DNA of 64,000 bases from positions 62,001-126,000 of the forward strand of contig CAKSPF010000003.1 in the NCBI GenBank assembly GCA_934481345.1, in the 5' to 3' direction. Within the stretch, counting starts at the first letter, position 1, and each line of letters opens with the position of its first letter. Below the pieces are notes generated by a model. That model was not told the origin of the DNA. It searched no databases and worked only from the letters and a program-made list of their open reading frames with translations. Both the position numbers and the translations under genes were made by a program. Positions 24,103 through 31,872 of this stretch are shown here, one piece after another. The DNA comes from an uncultured Clostridia bacterium (GTDB lineage: Bacteria > Bacillota > Clostridia > UMGS1810).

Positions 24103-25476
24103 TCAGCTCCATTCTCTGTCGTTTGCCCATTCATTATCCCACTCGGTTGTAGGTTCCCACTGTCCCGGATATTTGTCGTGAATGTGCTGAGAAATAAGCT
24201 CCTCATTCAAAGAATCAATTCCGAGACCCGGTTTGTCGGAAACCCTTGCAAATCCGTCTTTTATGAGCGGATTGTCTATGCCGATTGCAAGGTCATTCCA
24301 CCATTCAATATCGGAGGAATGATATTCAACAGCCAAAACATTCTGTACGGCAGCGGCGCACTGAATGGCAGCCATGCAGGCAACCGGACTTTCAGCCATG
24401 TGGATTGCCATTGCAACACCGTATTTATCACACATATTTGCAAGCTTTTTCATTTCCATTGCGCCGCCGACTGTCAAAAGGTCAGGGTGAACAACAGATA
24501 CACCGCCGCTTGCCATGAGCGGTTCAAAATTTTCTGCAAGATATATATCTTCACCTGTGCATATGGGAACATTGCAGCTATTTGATATTTTTACAAAGTG
24601 ATTTGTATAGTGCCACGGAGCAATATCCTCAATCCATGCGATATTATATTTTTCAAGACGCTTTGCAAACATAATGCAGTCATCAATGCAAATATGGCCG
24701 AAATGGTCTATTGCAAGCGGAACCTCGTAGCCGATTACGTCGCGGACCTCTTTTACATAGTTTTCAAGATAATCCATACCCTTTTGTGTAAGGTGTATAC
24801 CTGTGGCATGATGCGGAATAGTGAAGGTTTCGTAGTTCTTGCCGAGCATCATATCCATGTCAATAGAGCCTTTTTGATGATTGATGGCTTTCATGGAATA
24901 CTTTTTGATATCCTCCAGAAATCCTATCGGTGCATTAAGGCATCCGGGTTCGTCAAGCATAAGCTCAATTCCCAAATCCATTTTTACAAAGGTAAATCCC
25001 TTATCAATTCTCTTTTGGAGTGCCTTTCCCATATCGGTACCGGTATGCTTTCCGTCAACATCGGTATCGCAGTACATTCTTACCTTATCGCGGAATTTAC
25101 CGCCGAGCATCTGATAAAGCGGCACACCCCATGCTTTTCCTGCCAAATCCCAAAGTGCGATTTCTATACCGGAAACTCCGCCGCCCTGACGGGAGTGTCC
25201 GCCGAACTGTTTGATTCTTCTGAACAGCTTGTCAACATTACAGGGATTTTCACCAACAAGTCTTGATTTCAGCATAAGAGCATATGTAGCGCTTGAAGCG
25301 TCGCGTACTTCGCCGTAACCGACAATGCCCTGGTTTGTGTAAATTTTTATAAGAGGACAATGCTTCGGAGCGCCGTTTATGTTTGTAACTCTCAGATCTG
25401 TTATTTTAAGCTCTGACGGTGATGAACAGGTATTTACATTTTCCTGTATGTTTTCAAGAATATTTTTTTCCATCAT
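24103..25476 (-). CDS. Enolase-superfamily enzyme with enlarged barrel insert
   Basis: 457 residues, long for the group (usually about 380-400). The capping domain contains GIEIALWDLAGKAWGVPLY, and the barrel shows FVKMDLGIEL, AIDHFGHICIDD, AWIEDIAPWH, CTGEDIYLAE and AIHMAESPV, giving metal ligands and a C-terminal His as acid/base. About 60 extra residues separate the KMD strand from AIDHFGH. The first of two ATGs is used; GAGGT lies just upstream. It is probably a sugar-acid dehydratase, but the insert sets it apart from the galactonate-type enzyme at 15717-16877 and the substrate is unknown. The divergent AraC gene is the likely regulator. Confidence 0.85.
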   Translation of the reverse strand: MMEKNILENIQENVNTCSSPSELKITDLRVTNINGAPKHCPLIKIYTNQGIVGYGEVRDASSATYALMLKSRLVGENPCNVDKLFRRIKQFGGHSRQGGGVSGIEIALWDLAGKAWGVPLYQMLGGKFRDKVRMYCDTDVDGKHTGTDMGKALQKRIDKGFTFVKMDLGIELMLDEPGCLNAPIGFLEDIKKYSMKAINHQKGSIDMDMMLGKNYETFTIPHHATGIHLTQKGMDYLENYVKEVRDVIGYEVPLAIDHFGHICIDDCIMFAKRLEKYNIAWIEDIAPWHYTNHFVKISNSCNVPICTGEDIYLAENFEPLMASGGVSVVHPDLLTVGGAMEMKKLANMCDKYGVAMAIHMAESPVACMAAIQCAAAVQNVLAVEYHSSDIEWWNDLAIGIDNPLIKDGFARVSDKPGLGIDSLNEELISQHIHDKYPGQWEPTTEWDNEWANDREWS

Positions 25477-25507
25477 ACCAACCTCGATTCCTTTGATTTA
25501 TACCCGT

Positions 25508-25537
25508 ATTATACCCTTGCGTTATCTGAATTGTCAT
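25508..25537 (-). promoter_or_regulatory. Promoter of the second acid-sugar operon
   Basis: On the minus strand ATGACA (25537-25532), an 18-bp spacer and TATAAT (25513-25508). Confidence 0.5.
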
Positions 25538-25552
25538 CAAAAATATTTTTGA
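25537..25552. promoter_or_regulatory. 16-bp palindrome in the divergent control region
   Basis: TCAAAAATATTTTTGA is a perfect palindrome at the upstream edge of the leftward -35 and 30 bp from the rightward -35, a likely operator for the AraC-type regulator or another factor. Confidence 0.45.
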
Positions 25553-25581
25553 TAATGTCAAATATATTTTTAATTTAACAA

Positions 25582-25610
25582 TTGACTTGTACAGCATACA
25601 ATGTTATTAT
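25582..25610 (+). promoter_or_regulatory. Sigma-A-type promoter for the AraC-family gene
   Basis: TTGACT (25582-25587), a 17-bp spacer and TATTAT (25605-25610), 47 bp upstream of the start. Confidence 0.6.
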
Positions 25611-25657
25611 TTAAGCGTAGGTATTATTTTATTATACGGAAAGTGAGCTGAATTTGC

Positions 25658-26521
25658 ATGGTATACAACGAAAATATTGTCGAAGACCACAAAGGTCATG
25701 CTATTTTCAAAATTTTTCATTCAAGCGTAAATGCCGGGAAAAGAGTATACCGGCAGCACCACCATACAGCCTTTGAAATATCCGTAATTGCAAGCGGCGA
25801 GGGAACTTACTCTGTAAACAGCCGTACATATGATTTCAAAAAAGGCGATGTGTTTGTGTTTTCGAGCGACGAGGTTCACTGCATTACCGATATATATGAC
25901 TGCGAAAAGCTCGACCTTATAAACATTCATTTTGAGCCGATGTATATATGGTCTGACGAAACCGGTCTTAACGACACAAATCTTCTCAAAATATTTCTGG
26001 ACAGAAACGATAATTTTCAAAATCGCATAGACAGGGAAAATCCCGCATCCGAAATAATAAAAAATCTTATTTTTGAAATGGACAAAGAATTTGCGGTAAA
26101 GCAAGAGGAATATCTGCTTGCGGTAAAGGTCAAGCTTATTACGATTCTTATCTCTCTTATACGCGACTTTGACTATATAAATAATGACAATACCTACGTT
26201 TTAAAAAGCGATAACCTGGTTTGCCTGAAAAAATCCATAGACTATATAAACGATAACCTCAGCAGCGACATAACGCTGGACGACCTTGCAGAGGCGGCAA
26301 GCATGAGCCGCAGCAGATTCTGCACCGTCTTTAAAAAGTACAACGGTATATCCCCCTGGGATTACATAACAATAAAGCGAATTGAGATGTCTGTGGCACT
26401 TCTTGCCGAAAAGAATATGACAAAGCTTGAAATCGCCTGCAAATGCGGTTTTAACAATACTTCAAATTTCTACAGAGCCTTTAAAAAGGTCACCGGCAAA
26501 ATTCCTTCGGATTATTGTTAA
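25658..26521 (+). CDS. AraC-family transcriptional regulator with cupin sensor domain
   Basis: 287 residues. The N-terminal cupin (about 15-110) has RQHHHTAFEISVIASGEG and FKKGDVFVFSSDEVH, the sugar-binding type. The C-terminal pair of helix-turn-helix units (about 185-285) has ITLDDLAEAASMSRSRFCTV and the family signature IACKCGFNNTSNFYRAFKKV. It is transcribed divergently from the enolase/SDR/RraA-like operon and is therefore the likely activator of that operon. The ribosome site is weak (AAAGTGAG), suggesting low expression. Confidence 0.93.
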   Translation: MVYNENIVEDHKGHAIFKIFHSSVNAGKRVYRQHHHTAFEISVIASGEGTYSVNSRTYDFKKGDVFVFSSDEVHCITDIYDCEKLDLINIHFEPMYIWSDETGLNDTNLLKIFLDRNDNFQNRIDRENPASEIIKNLIFEMDKEFAVKQEEYLLAVKVKLITILISLIRDFDYINNDNTYVLKSDNLVCLKKSIDYINDNLSSDITLDDLAEAASMSRSRFCTVFKKYNGISPWDYITIKRIEMSVALLAEKNMTKLEIACKCGFNNTSNFYRAFKKVTGKIPSDYC

Positions 26522-26538
26522 ACTTTTTTAAATAACAA

Positions 26539-26567
26539 TTGACGAAATAAGTTTTTTGTTGTATAAT
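26539..26567 (+). promoter_or_regulatory. Sigma-A-type promoter for the glycosyltransferase gene
   Basis: TTGACG (26539-26544), a 17-bp spacer and TATAAT (26562-26567). Confidence 0.75.
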
Positions 26568-26628
26568 AAATACGATAATTTGTTGCTTAATGTAAAAATT
26601 TAACATTTTTAAGTAAGGAGAACGCTGT

Positions 26629-27741
26629 ATGAAAATAATTATTCTTACAATGTCCACCGGAAACGGTCACAACAAAGCGTCATCTGCTCTGTGCAGCTAT
26701 CTGAAAAGTCAGGGTACGGATGCGGTAATCGTAGACGCATATAAATATTTTAATAAGCTTTTAAGTGATTTGATTGAAAAAGGATATTTGCTTGCTACCA
26801 AATATGTGCCGTACATATACGGCGTATTTTACAGAAAAATCGAAAAGCATGACTATTCGGAAGCCAAAATATCATGGTCAAAGTTTTGCAACAGCTTTGT
26901 CGCACGGCAGTTTGCCAAATATATATCGCGGCAAAATCCGGATCTTGTGGTTGCCACACATCCGCTTGCCGCATATCTTTTGACTACTTATATGGAAAAG
27001 AAGCTTGTGAACACAAAAAGCATCGGCATAATAACAGACTTTTGCGTTCATCCGTTCTGGGAACAAACAAAAATGGATTACTATGTGTCGGTAAACGAAG
27101 TTATTACAAATCAGATTGTAAAAAAAGGGCTTTCCAAAGAGAAAATTCTTCCGTTCGGAATACCCGTTGATATGAAATTCTCAAAAAAATATGACAAGGC
27201 GGAAGCAAGAAAAATTCTCGGCATACCCGACAAAAACACCATATTTATAATAACCGGCAGCATGGGATTCGGCAACATAAAAAAATATGTGCAGGCTCTT
27301 GACGATATGGAAGAGGATTTCCAGATAATAAGCGTCTGCGGAAACAACAAGCACATGAAACAGCACATAGACGAAATGCAGACAAAAAAGGTTTTGTTTA
27401 ATTACGGATTTGTAGATAATGTGGATGTTATGATGGACGCAGCCGACTTCATTATAACAAAACCGGGCGGGCTTACGGTAAGTGAAGCCATTGCCAAGAA
27501 AATCCCGATTATCCTCATCGACCCAATACCCGGCCAAGAGGACAGAAACAGGGAATTTCTGCTTAACAACGGTTTGGCGGTAGGCGTTTCGGATACCCTT
27601 ACGGTAGACGAGGTACTGTATGAGCTTTTGCACTGCGAAACAAGATGCAGGCAGCTTTCGCAAATGCAGGAGCTGCTCGGTCATGCCGATTCGTCAAAAA
27701 AACTCGGCGACTTTATTATAAACGAAATCAATACATTGTAA
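26629..27741 (+). CDS. MGDG synthase-family glycosyltransferase (UgtP-like diacylglycerol glucosyltransferase)
   Basis: 370 residues. The N-terminal half carries MSTGNGHNKASSAL, the monogalactosyldiacylglycerol-synthase start with the glycine loop, and VVATHPLAAYLL; IITDFCVHPFWEQTKMDYY is typical of the group. The GT28 donor-binding half has ITKPGGLTVSEAIAKKIPIIL and PIPGQEDRN. Such enzymes transfer glucose or galactose to diacylglycerol at the inner face of the membrane, making glycolipids and lipoteichoic-acid anchors. It has its own promoter, and the next gene (a repressor) starts 16 bp after its stop. Confidence 0.9.
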   Translation: MKIIILTMSTGNGHNKASSALCSYLKSQGTDAVIVDAYKYFNKLLSDLIEKGYLLATKYVPYIYGVFYRKIEKHDYSEAKISWSKFCNSFVARQFAKYISRQNPDLVVATHPLAAYLLTTYMEKKLVNTKSIGIITDFCVHPFWEQTKMDYYVSVNEVITNQIVKKGLSKEKILPFGIPVDMKFSKKYDKAEARKILGIPDKNTIFIITGSMGFGNIKKYVQALDDMEEDFQIISVCGNNKHMKQHIDEMQTKKVLFNYGFVDNVDVMMDAADFIITKPGGLTVSEAIAKKIPIILIDPIPGQEDRNREFLLNNGLAVGVSDTLTVDEVLYELLHCETRCRQLSQMQELLGHADSSKKLGDFIINEINTL

Positions 27742-27757
27742 TTCGGAGTAGATACAA

Positions 27758-28417
27758 ATGACTGAAGACAATATTAATTTTTCAGCAGTTTTAAAACAAA
27801 TAAGAATGGAAAGAGGACTTTCGCAGCAGGAGCTTGCGAGTATAATCGGTGTAAGAAAAACCACAATTTCAAATTACGAAACAGGTTATTCAACGCCGAA
27901 TTTCACATTAATTCAAAAGCTTACAAAAGCGCTTGAAATACCGATATCATATTTTATGGACGTTATGAGTTCCTCCGGTATTCTTTCAAAAAAAGAGGTA
28001 CAGCCGTTTTGCGGTACTACAATACCGTTTTTTACATGCACAAATATCGAAGGTATTATAAAAAAGTCATTTTCATACAGAAATTCTATCATAAATCTTC
28101 CGTATAATTTCATAAACAGCCGCTGTACGCACTTTGCAACCTCGGCGCCGGACAACTCCATGAACAAATGCGGAATTAAATATAAAGACTGTGTAATAGT
28201 AAATTCCGAGCTTTCACCGCATGACAACAGTATTATTGCAGCCATAAAAGATGACAGCCTTATATTAAGGCGGTATAAAAAGGACGGCAACGGCGAATAT
28301 CTTCTGATAGAATCAAGCAAGGTTCCCATGCGAAACTCATACGAAGCCCTTCCGGATCCGTCTGTAAATATTCTCGGTACCGTGGTTAAGGTTATTGTTG
28401 ATTATCAGAATATATAG
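27758..28417 (+). CDS. XRE-type repressor with degenerate S24/LexA-like C-terminal domain
   Basis: 219 residues. The helix-turn-helix (about 8-65) includes GLSQQELASIIGVRKTTISNY. The C-terminal part has the S24 pattern APDNSMNKCGIKYKDCVIV, with Ser134 where LexA has its nucleophile. Exactly 37 residues later, where LexA has the general-base Lys, there is Arg171 (LILRRYKK). Self-cleavage is therefore doubtful and the domain may only dimerise or sense a ligand. It is close behind the glycosyltransferase gene and just upstream of an NlpC/P60 gene whose promoter overlaps a palindrome. Confidence 0.85.
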   Translation: MTEDNINFSAVLKQIRMERGLSQQELASIIGVRKTTISNYETGYSTPNFTLIQKLTKALEIPISYFMDVMSSSGILSKKEVQPFCGTTIPFFTCTNIEGIIKKSFSYRNSIINLPYNFINSRCTHFATSAPDNSMNKCGIKYKDCVIVNSELSPHDNSIIAAIKDDSLILRRYKKDGNGEYLLIESSKVPMRNSYEALPDPSVNILGTVVKVIVDYQNI

Positions 28418-28423
28418 GCTTAT

Positions 28424-28452
28424 TTGACACATCCGCGTTTTTGTGGTAAAAT
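28424..28452 (+). promoter_or_regulatory. Sigma-A-type promoter for the NlpC/P60 gene
   Basis: Perfect TTGACA (28424-28429), a 17-bp spacer and TAAAAT (28447-28452). Confidence 0.75.
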
Positions 28453-28497
28453 AGTTTTGTATGCGGACAAATACCTGTTTGTTTCCGCAAAACTATT
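28450..28497. promoter_or_regulatory. Nested inverted repeat over the start of transcription
   Basis: AATAGTTTTG (28450-28459) pairs with CAAAACTATT (28488-28497), with an inner GCGGA/TCCGC and CAAA/TTTG. The outer arm overlaps the -10 and predicted +1, so it is either a repressor site or a leader hairpin just before the ribosome site at 28502. Confidence 0.5.
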
Positions 28498-28545
28498 GTC
28501 AAAGGAGGATGAGTTTCAAAATAATTTTTGAAGCAAAATTATCTG

Positions 28546-29331
28546 ATGAAAATGAAAACTATTGCTATGGCAGCTACCCTTACCGCAGCGGTTTTCTGCG
28601 GCTCAATGACTGCTTTTGCAGACTTTGGAGGAACGGTTACGGCAGACGCACTGAACATCCGCTCCGCGCCGAATACCGATTCGGTGATATTAGGGCAGTT
28701 ACCTCACGGAACTAACATAACAATCTCAGGCAAAACAGACAACTGGTATATCATAAACTATAACGGTGCAGCGGCATACATATGTGCAGACTATATTAAC
28801 ACAAATACTGCTGTGCAGACTGCGGCGCCGGCATCACAGCCTTCGGCAAAAATACCTTCCGCAGCGGTTTCGGCAGCCATGCCTCAGGACGGTTTAAAGC
28901 CCGAAAATACCGTTTCCGTTCCGGCAGACGTGCCCTCGTATGCCGGCTCTGATATTGCGGGCGAAATACTGATTGAGCTTGCAAAGCAGTATGTGGGTAC
29001 CCCGTATGTATACGGCGGAATGTCGCCGAGCGGTTTTGACTGTTCGGGATTTGTCAAATACTGCTATACCCTTATGAATACCGAAATAAACCGCATAGCC
29101 TGCGACCAGGCAAAAAACGGAGTTGAGGTTTCACGCGAAGAAATGAAACCGGGAGATATTCTGTGCTTTGAATCTGCAATCGGCAGCGGTTACATAGGTC
29201 ATACCGGAATATATGCCGGCAACGGCTATTTTATTCACTCTCCCCGTGCCGGATACAGTGTGGAAGTTATTCCGCTCACTACCGGAACATTCTCGGAAAG
29301 ACTTGTAAACATACGAAGAATTTTTAATTAA
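28546..29331 (+). CDS. Secreted NlpC/P60 peptidoglycan endopeptidase with SH3b domain
   Basis: 261 residues from ATG 28546: a signal peptide (about 1-25, ending MTAFA), a bacterial SH3 domain (about 28-88, ADALNIRSAPNTDSVILGQL), a Pro/Ala/Ser linker, and an NlpC/P60 domain (about 140-260). Catalytic Cys is in SGFDCSGFVKY and His in GHTGIYAGNGYFIHS. It should cleave gamma-D-Glu-diamino acid bonds in stem peptides outside the cell. The start is uncertain: a strong AAAGGAGG lies at 28501-28508, 38 bases from this ATG and 20 from an in-frame TTG at 28528; an in-frame stop at 28522 rules out anything earlier. Confidence 0.9.
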   Translation: MKMKTIAMAATLTAAVFCGSMTAFADFGGTVTADALNIRSAPNTDSVILGQLPHGTNITISGKTDNWYIINYNGAAAYICADYINTNTAVQTAAPASQPSAKIPSAAVSAAMPQDGLKPENTVSVPADVPSYAGSDIAGEILIELAKQYVGTPYVYGGMSPSGFDCSGFVKYCYTLMNTEINRIACDQAKNGVEVSREEMKPGDILCFESAIGSGYIGHTGIYAGNGYFIHSPRAGYSVEVIPLTTGTFSERLVNIRRIFN

Positions 29332-29337
29332 CATTTA

Positions 29338-29370
29338 AAATCCGAAAGCTTTAAAGCTTTCGGATTTTTT
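29338..29370 (+). terminator. Rho-independent terminator after the NlpC/P60 gene
   Basis: ATCCGAAAGCTT pairs perfectly with AAGCTTTCGGAT, followed by six T's. Confidence 0.88.
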
Positions 29371-29446
29371 ATATATTATTTTCTATAAGCGCGGGCGCTT
29401 TCGTGACGTTTTATTTGTTTAAAACGCTTTTTTTGGCGCAATATGA

Positions 29447-29475
29447 TTGACGTAATGAAAAATCTTGGATATAAT
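29447..29475 (+). promoter_or_regulatory. Sigma-A-type promoter for guaB
   Basis: TTGACG (29447-29452), a 17-bp spacer and TATAAT (29470-29475). The short leader shows no guanine-riboswitch core. Confidence 0.75.
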
Positions 29476-29513
29476 ATATAATTATACTATTATCAGAGAG
29501 GGGTTTAATTTTA

Positions 29514-30974
29514 ATGTTCGAAAAATTTGCATATGAAGGTCTTACATTTGATGATGTCTTGCTCATACCTCAGGAATCTAATGTACTTCCCGATGCCGTA
29601 TCTATGAAAACCAATCTTACGCAGAGCATACAGCTTAATATTCCGCTTATGAGCTCTGCAATGGATACCGTAACGGAATCTGCAATGGCAATTGCAATGG
29701 CGCGCGAAGGCGGCATAGGTATTATCCATAAGAATATGACGATTGAACAGCAGGCAACGGAAGTAGACAAGGTAAAAAGAAGCGAGCACGGCGTAATAAT
29801 AGACCCGTTCCGCCTTTCACCGGAACACACCCTTGCAGACGCAGACAGTCTGATGGGAAAATATAAAATAAGCGGTGTGCCGATTACTGACGAAGACGGA
29901 AAGCTTTTGGGAATTATCACAAACCGCGATTTGAGGTTTGAAACCGACTTTTCCAAAAAAATCAAATATGCAATGACTAAGGAAAATCTTGTTACCGCTC
30001 CGGAGGGTACAACACTTGACGAAGCACAGGAAATTCTGAGAAAATTTAAAATCGAAAAACTCCCTATTGTTGATAAAAACGGAATATTAAAGGGTCTTAT
30101 CACAATAAAAGATATTGAAAAGTCAGTAAAATATCCGAACGGTGCAAAGGACTCTGACGGCAGACTTCTCGCCGGAGCTGCAATAGGCATCACAAACGAT
30201 GTCTTAGACCGTGTGGAAGCTCTTGCAGCAGCGAAGGTCGATGTACTCGTCCTTGACTCTGCTCACGGACACTCAATGAACATAATAAACTGCCTGAAAA
30301 AAGTCAAAGAAGCATTTCCGCACATGCAGGTAATCGCCGGAAATATAGCAACGGGCGAAGCCGCAGAGGCTCTCATTGAAGCCGGCGCAGACGCAATCAA
30401 GGTCGGCATAGGTCCCGGCTCGATTTGTACAACCCGTGTTGTGGCAGGTGTGGGCGTACCCCAGGTTACAGCTATATACAATGCATACCTTGCCGCAAAA
30501 AAATATAATATCCCGGTTATAGCCGACGGCGGTATCAAATACAGCGGTGATATTTCAAAAGCAATTGCCGCAGGCGCAGATGTAATCATGGTAGGTTCGC
30601 TTCTGGCAGGCTGCGAAGAAAGCCCCGGCGAGAGCGAAATTTTTGAAGGCAGAAGATTTAAGGTATACCGCGGCATGGGCTCTATTTCCGCAATGGAAAT
30701 GGGCAGTAAAGACAGATACTTCCAGAACGGAACGAAAAAGCTTGTTCCCGAGGGCGTAGAAGGCCGTGTTCCGTATAAGGGCATTGTGGCAGACACAGTT
30801 TACCAGCTTATGGGCGGCTTGCGTTCAAGCATGGGCTACTGCGGAACAGACACCATTGAGGCGCTCAAGCAAAGAGGCAAATTCGTAAGAATTACCAGTG
30901 CAGGTCTTATAGAGAGCCATCCGCATGACATTTCAATAACCAAAGAAGCTCCTAACTACAGCAGAAATTTTTAA
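29514..30974 (+). CDS. guaB: IMP dehydrogenase
   Basis: 486 residues, normal length. It oxidises IMP to XMP with NAD, the first committed step to guanine nucleotides. The N-terminal FEKFAYEGLTFDDVLLIP is diagnostic. Two CBS domains (about 95-205) interrupt the TIM barrel, the active-site loop is GPGSICTTRVVAG with the catalytic Cys, and ADGGIKYSGDI and the flap region (YRGMGSISAM) follow. The start has GAGAGGGG upstream. Single gene with promoter and terminator. Confidence 0.98.
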   Translation: MFEKFAYEGLTFDDVLLIPQESNVLPDAVSMKTNLTQSIQLNIPLMSSAMDTVTESAMAIAMAREGGIGIIHKNMTIEQQATEVDKVKRSEHGVIIDPFRLSPEHTLADADSLMGKYKISGVPITDEDGKLLGIITNRDLRFETDFSKKIKYAMTKENLVTAPEGTTLDEAQEILRKFKIEKLPIVDKNGILKGLITIKDIEKSVKYPNGAKDSDGRLLAGAAIGITNDVLDRVEALAAAKVDVLVLDSAHGHSMNIINCLKKVKEAFPHMQVIAGNIATGEAAEALIEAGADAIKVGIGPGSICTTRVVAGVGVPQVTAIYNAYLAAKKYNIPVIADGGIKYSGDISKAIAAGADVIMVGSLLAGCEESPGESEIFEGRRFKVYRGMGSISAMEMGSKDRYFQNGTKKLVPEGVEGRVPYKGIVADTVYQLMGGLRSSMGYCGTDTIEALKQRGKFVRITSAGLIESHPHDISITKEAPNYSRNF

Positions 30975-30980
30975 GACAGC

Positions 30981-31016
30981 AAAAAGGAACGGTGAGTTAA
31001 TCTCCGTTCCTTTTTT
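30981..31016. terminator. Bidirectional terminator between guaB and pdxK
   Basis: AAAAAGGAACGG pairs with CCGTTCCTTTTT, with T-tracts available on both strands; it sits between convergent genes. Confidence 0.85.
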
Positions 31017-31020
31017 ATAC

Positions 31021-31863
31021 TTATTTTTGCCGTACCAAATCGGTAATCATGCCGAGGCATTGCTCAAATTTGACTCCGTATTTATATTTTTCAAGCTCGT
31101 CCTGAGTACACAATATGCTTTCGTACACAAAATCCGTTGCAATACGGATTGACTGTTCAAAACCGAATCCCGTAGTCAAAGCGCCGCACAGAGCGCTTGC
31201 AAATATATCCCCGGTTCCGTAATAATGCCCTTCGATTTTGTCGCGGTAATATGAATAAAAATCCCTGCTTTTTGTATCGTAACACAAAGTTCCGAATTTT
31301 CTGCCTATGGAAATACCGGTTATAACAACCGTGCGTGCTCCGGTTTTTGCAAGTTCTGCTGCCATAAAGCGTATATATTTTTCATCATAGCTTTCCCTGT
31401 ACTCTGTCTTGCACAGCATCGCCGCCTCGGTTACATTCGGAGTAATGATGTCGGCAACCGAGCAAAGCGAAAGCATTTTCTGCGGAAAATCATCTGAAAA
31501 TCCGTTATACAAAACGCCGTCGTCACCCATTACAGGATCGACAAAAATCATATTTTCACTTGTTTTGAAACGTACAAAAAAATCACGCACTATTTCAAGC
31601 TGTGCCGGGTTTCCGAGATAACCCGAATACATTGCGTCGAAATCAAATCCCAGGCTTTGCCAATGATTTGTAATTTTCGGAATTTCATCGGTAAGGTCCT
31701 TGAACGTATAGTTTTCAAACCCTCCCGTATGCGTAGACAGCACGGCAGTCGGAAGAACCGCCGTTTCTATTCCGAATGCCGAAATCACAGGCAGCGCAGC
31801 CGTGAGTGAGCACTTTCCGATACAGGAAATATCCTGTACCGAAACCAATCGCTTCTGTTTCAT
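31021..31863 (-). CDS. Pyridoxamine/pyridoxal kinase (PdxK/PdxY family)
   Basis: 280 residues of the ribokinase superfamily. It starts KRLVSVQDISCIGKCSLTAA, has LPTAVLSTHTGG and FVDPVMGDDGVLY, and carries the anion-hole/catalytic segment HYYGTGDIFASAL with the Asp base. It phosphorylates B6 vitamers to make pyridoxal phosphate. It starts 9 bp after ilvE, whose product is a PLP enzyme, so joint expression of enzyme and cofactor salvage makes sense. Confidence 0.9.
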   Translation of the reverse strand: MKQKRLVSVQDISCIGKCSLTAALPVISAFGIETAVLPTAVLSTHTGGFENYTFKDLTDEIPKITNHWQSLGFDFDAMYSGYLGNPAQLEIVRDFFVRFKTSENMIFVDPVMGDDGVLYNGFSDDFPQKMLSLCSVADIITPNVTEAAMLCKTEYRESYDEKYIRFMAAELAKTGARTVVITGISIGRKFGTLCYDTKSRDFYSYYRDKIEGHYYGTGDIFASALCGALTTGFGFEQSIRIATDFVYESILCTQDELEKYKYGVKFEQCLGMITDLVRQK

Positions 31864-31872
31864 ATTAACCTC

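Noticed and set aside
24598..25266. 222-codon plus-strand reading frame over the enolase-superfamily gene
   Set aside because: Antisense to a gene with intact active-site motifs; no start signal.
28461..28715. 84-codon frame over the NlpC/P60 signal peptide
   Set aside because: Different frame from a well-supported signal peptide and SH3 domain; it matters only because the strong ribosome site precedes one of its ATGs.
29376..29513. Guanine riboswitch upstream of guaB
   Set aside because: The predicted transcript leader is only about 30 nt and lacks the conserved riboswitch core.
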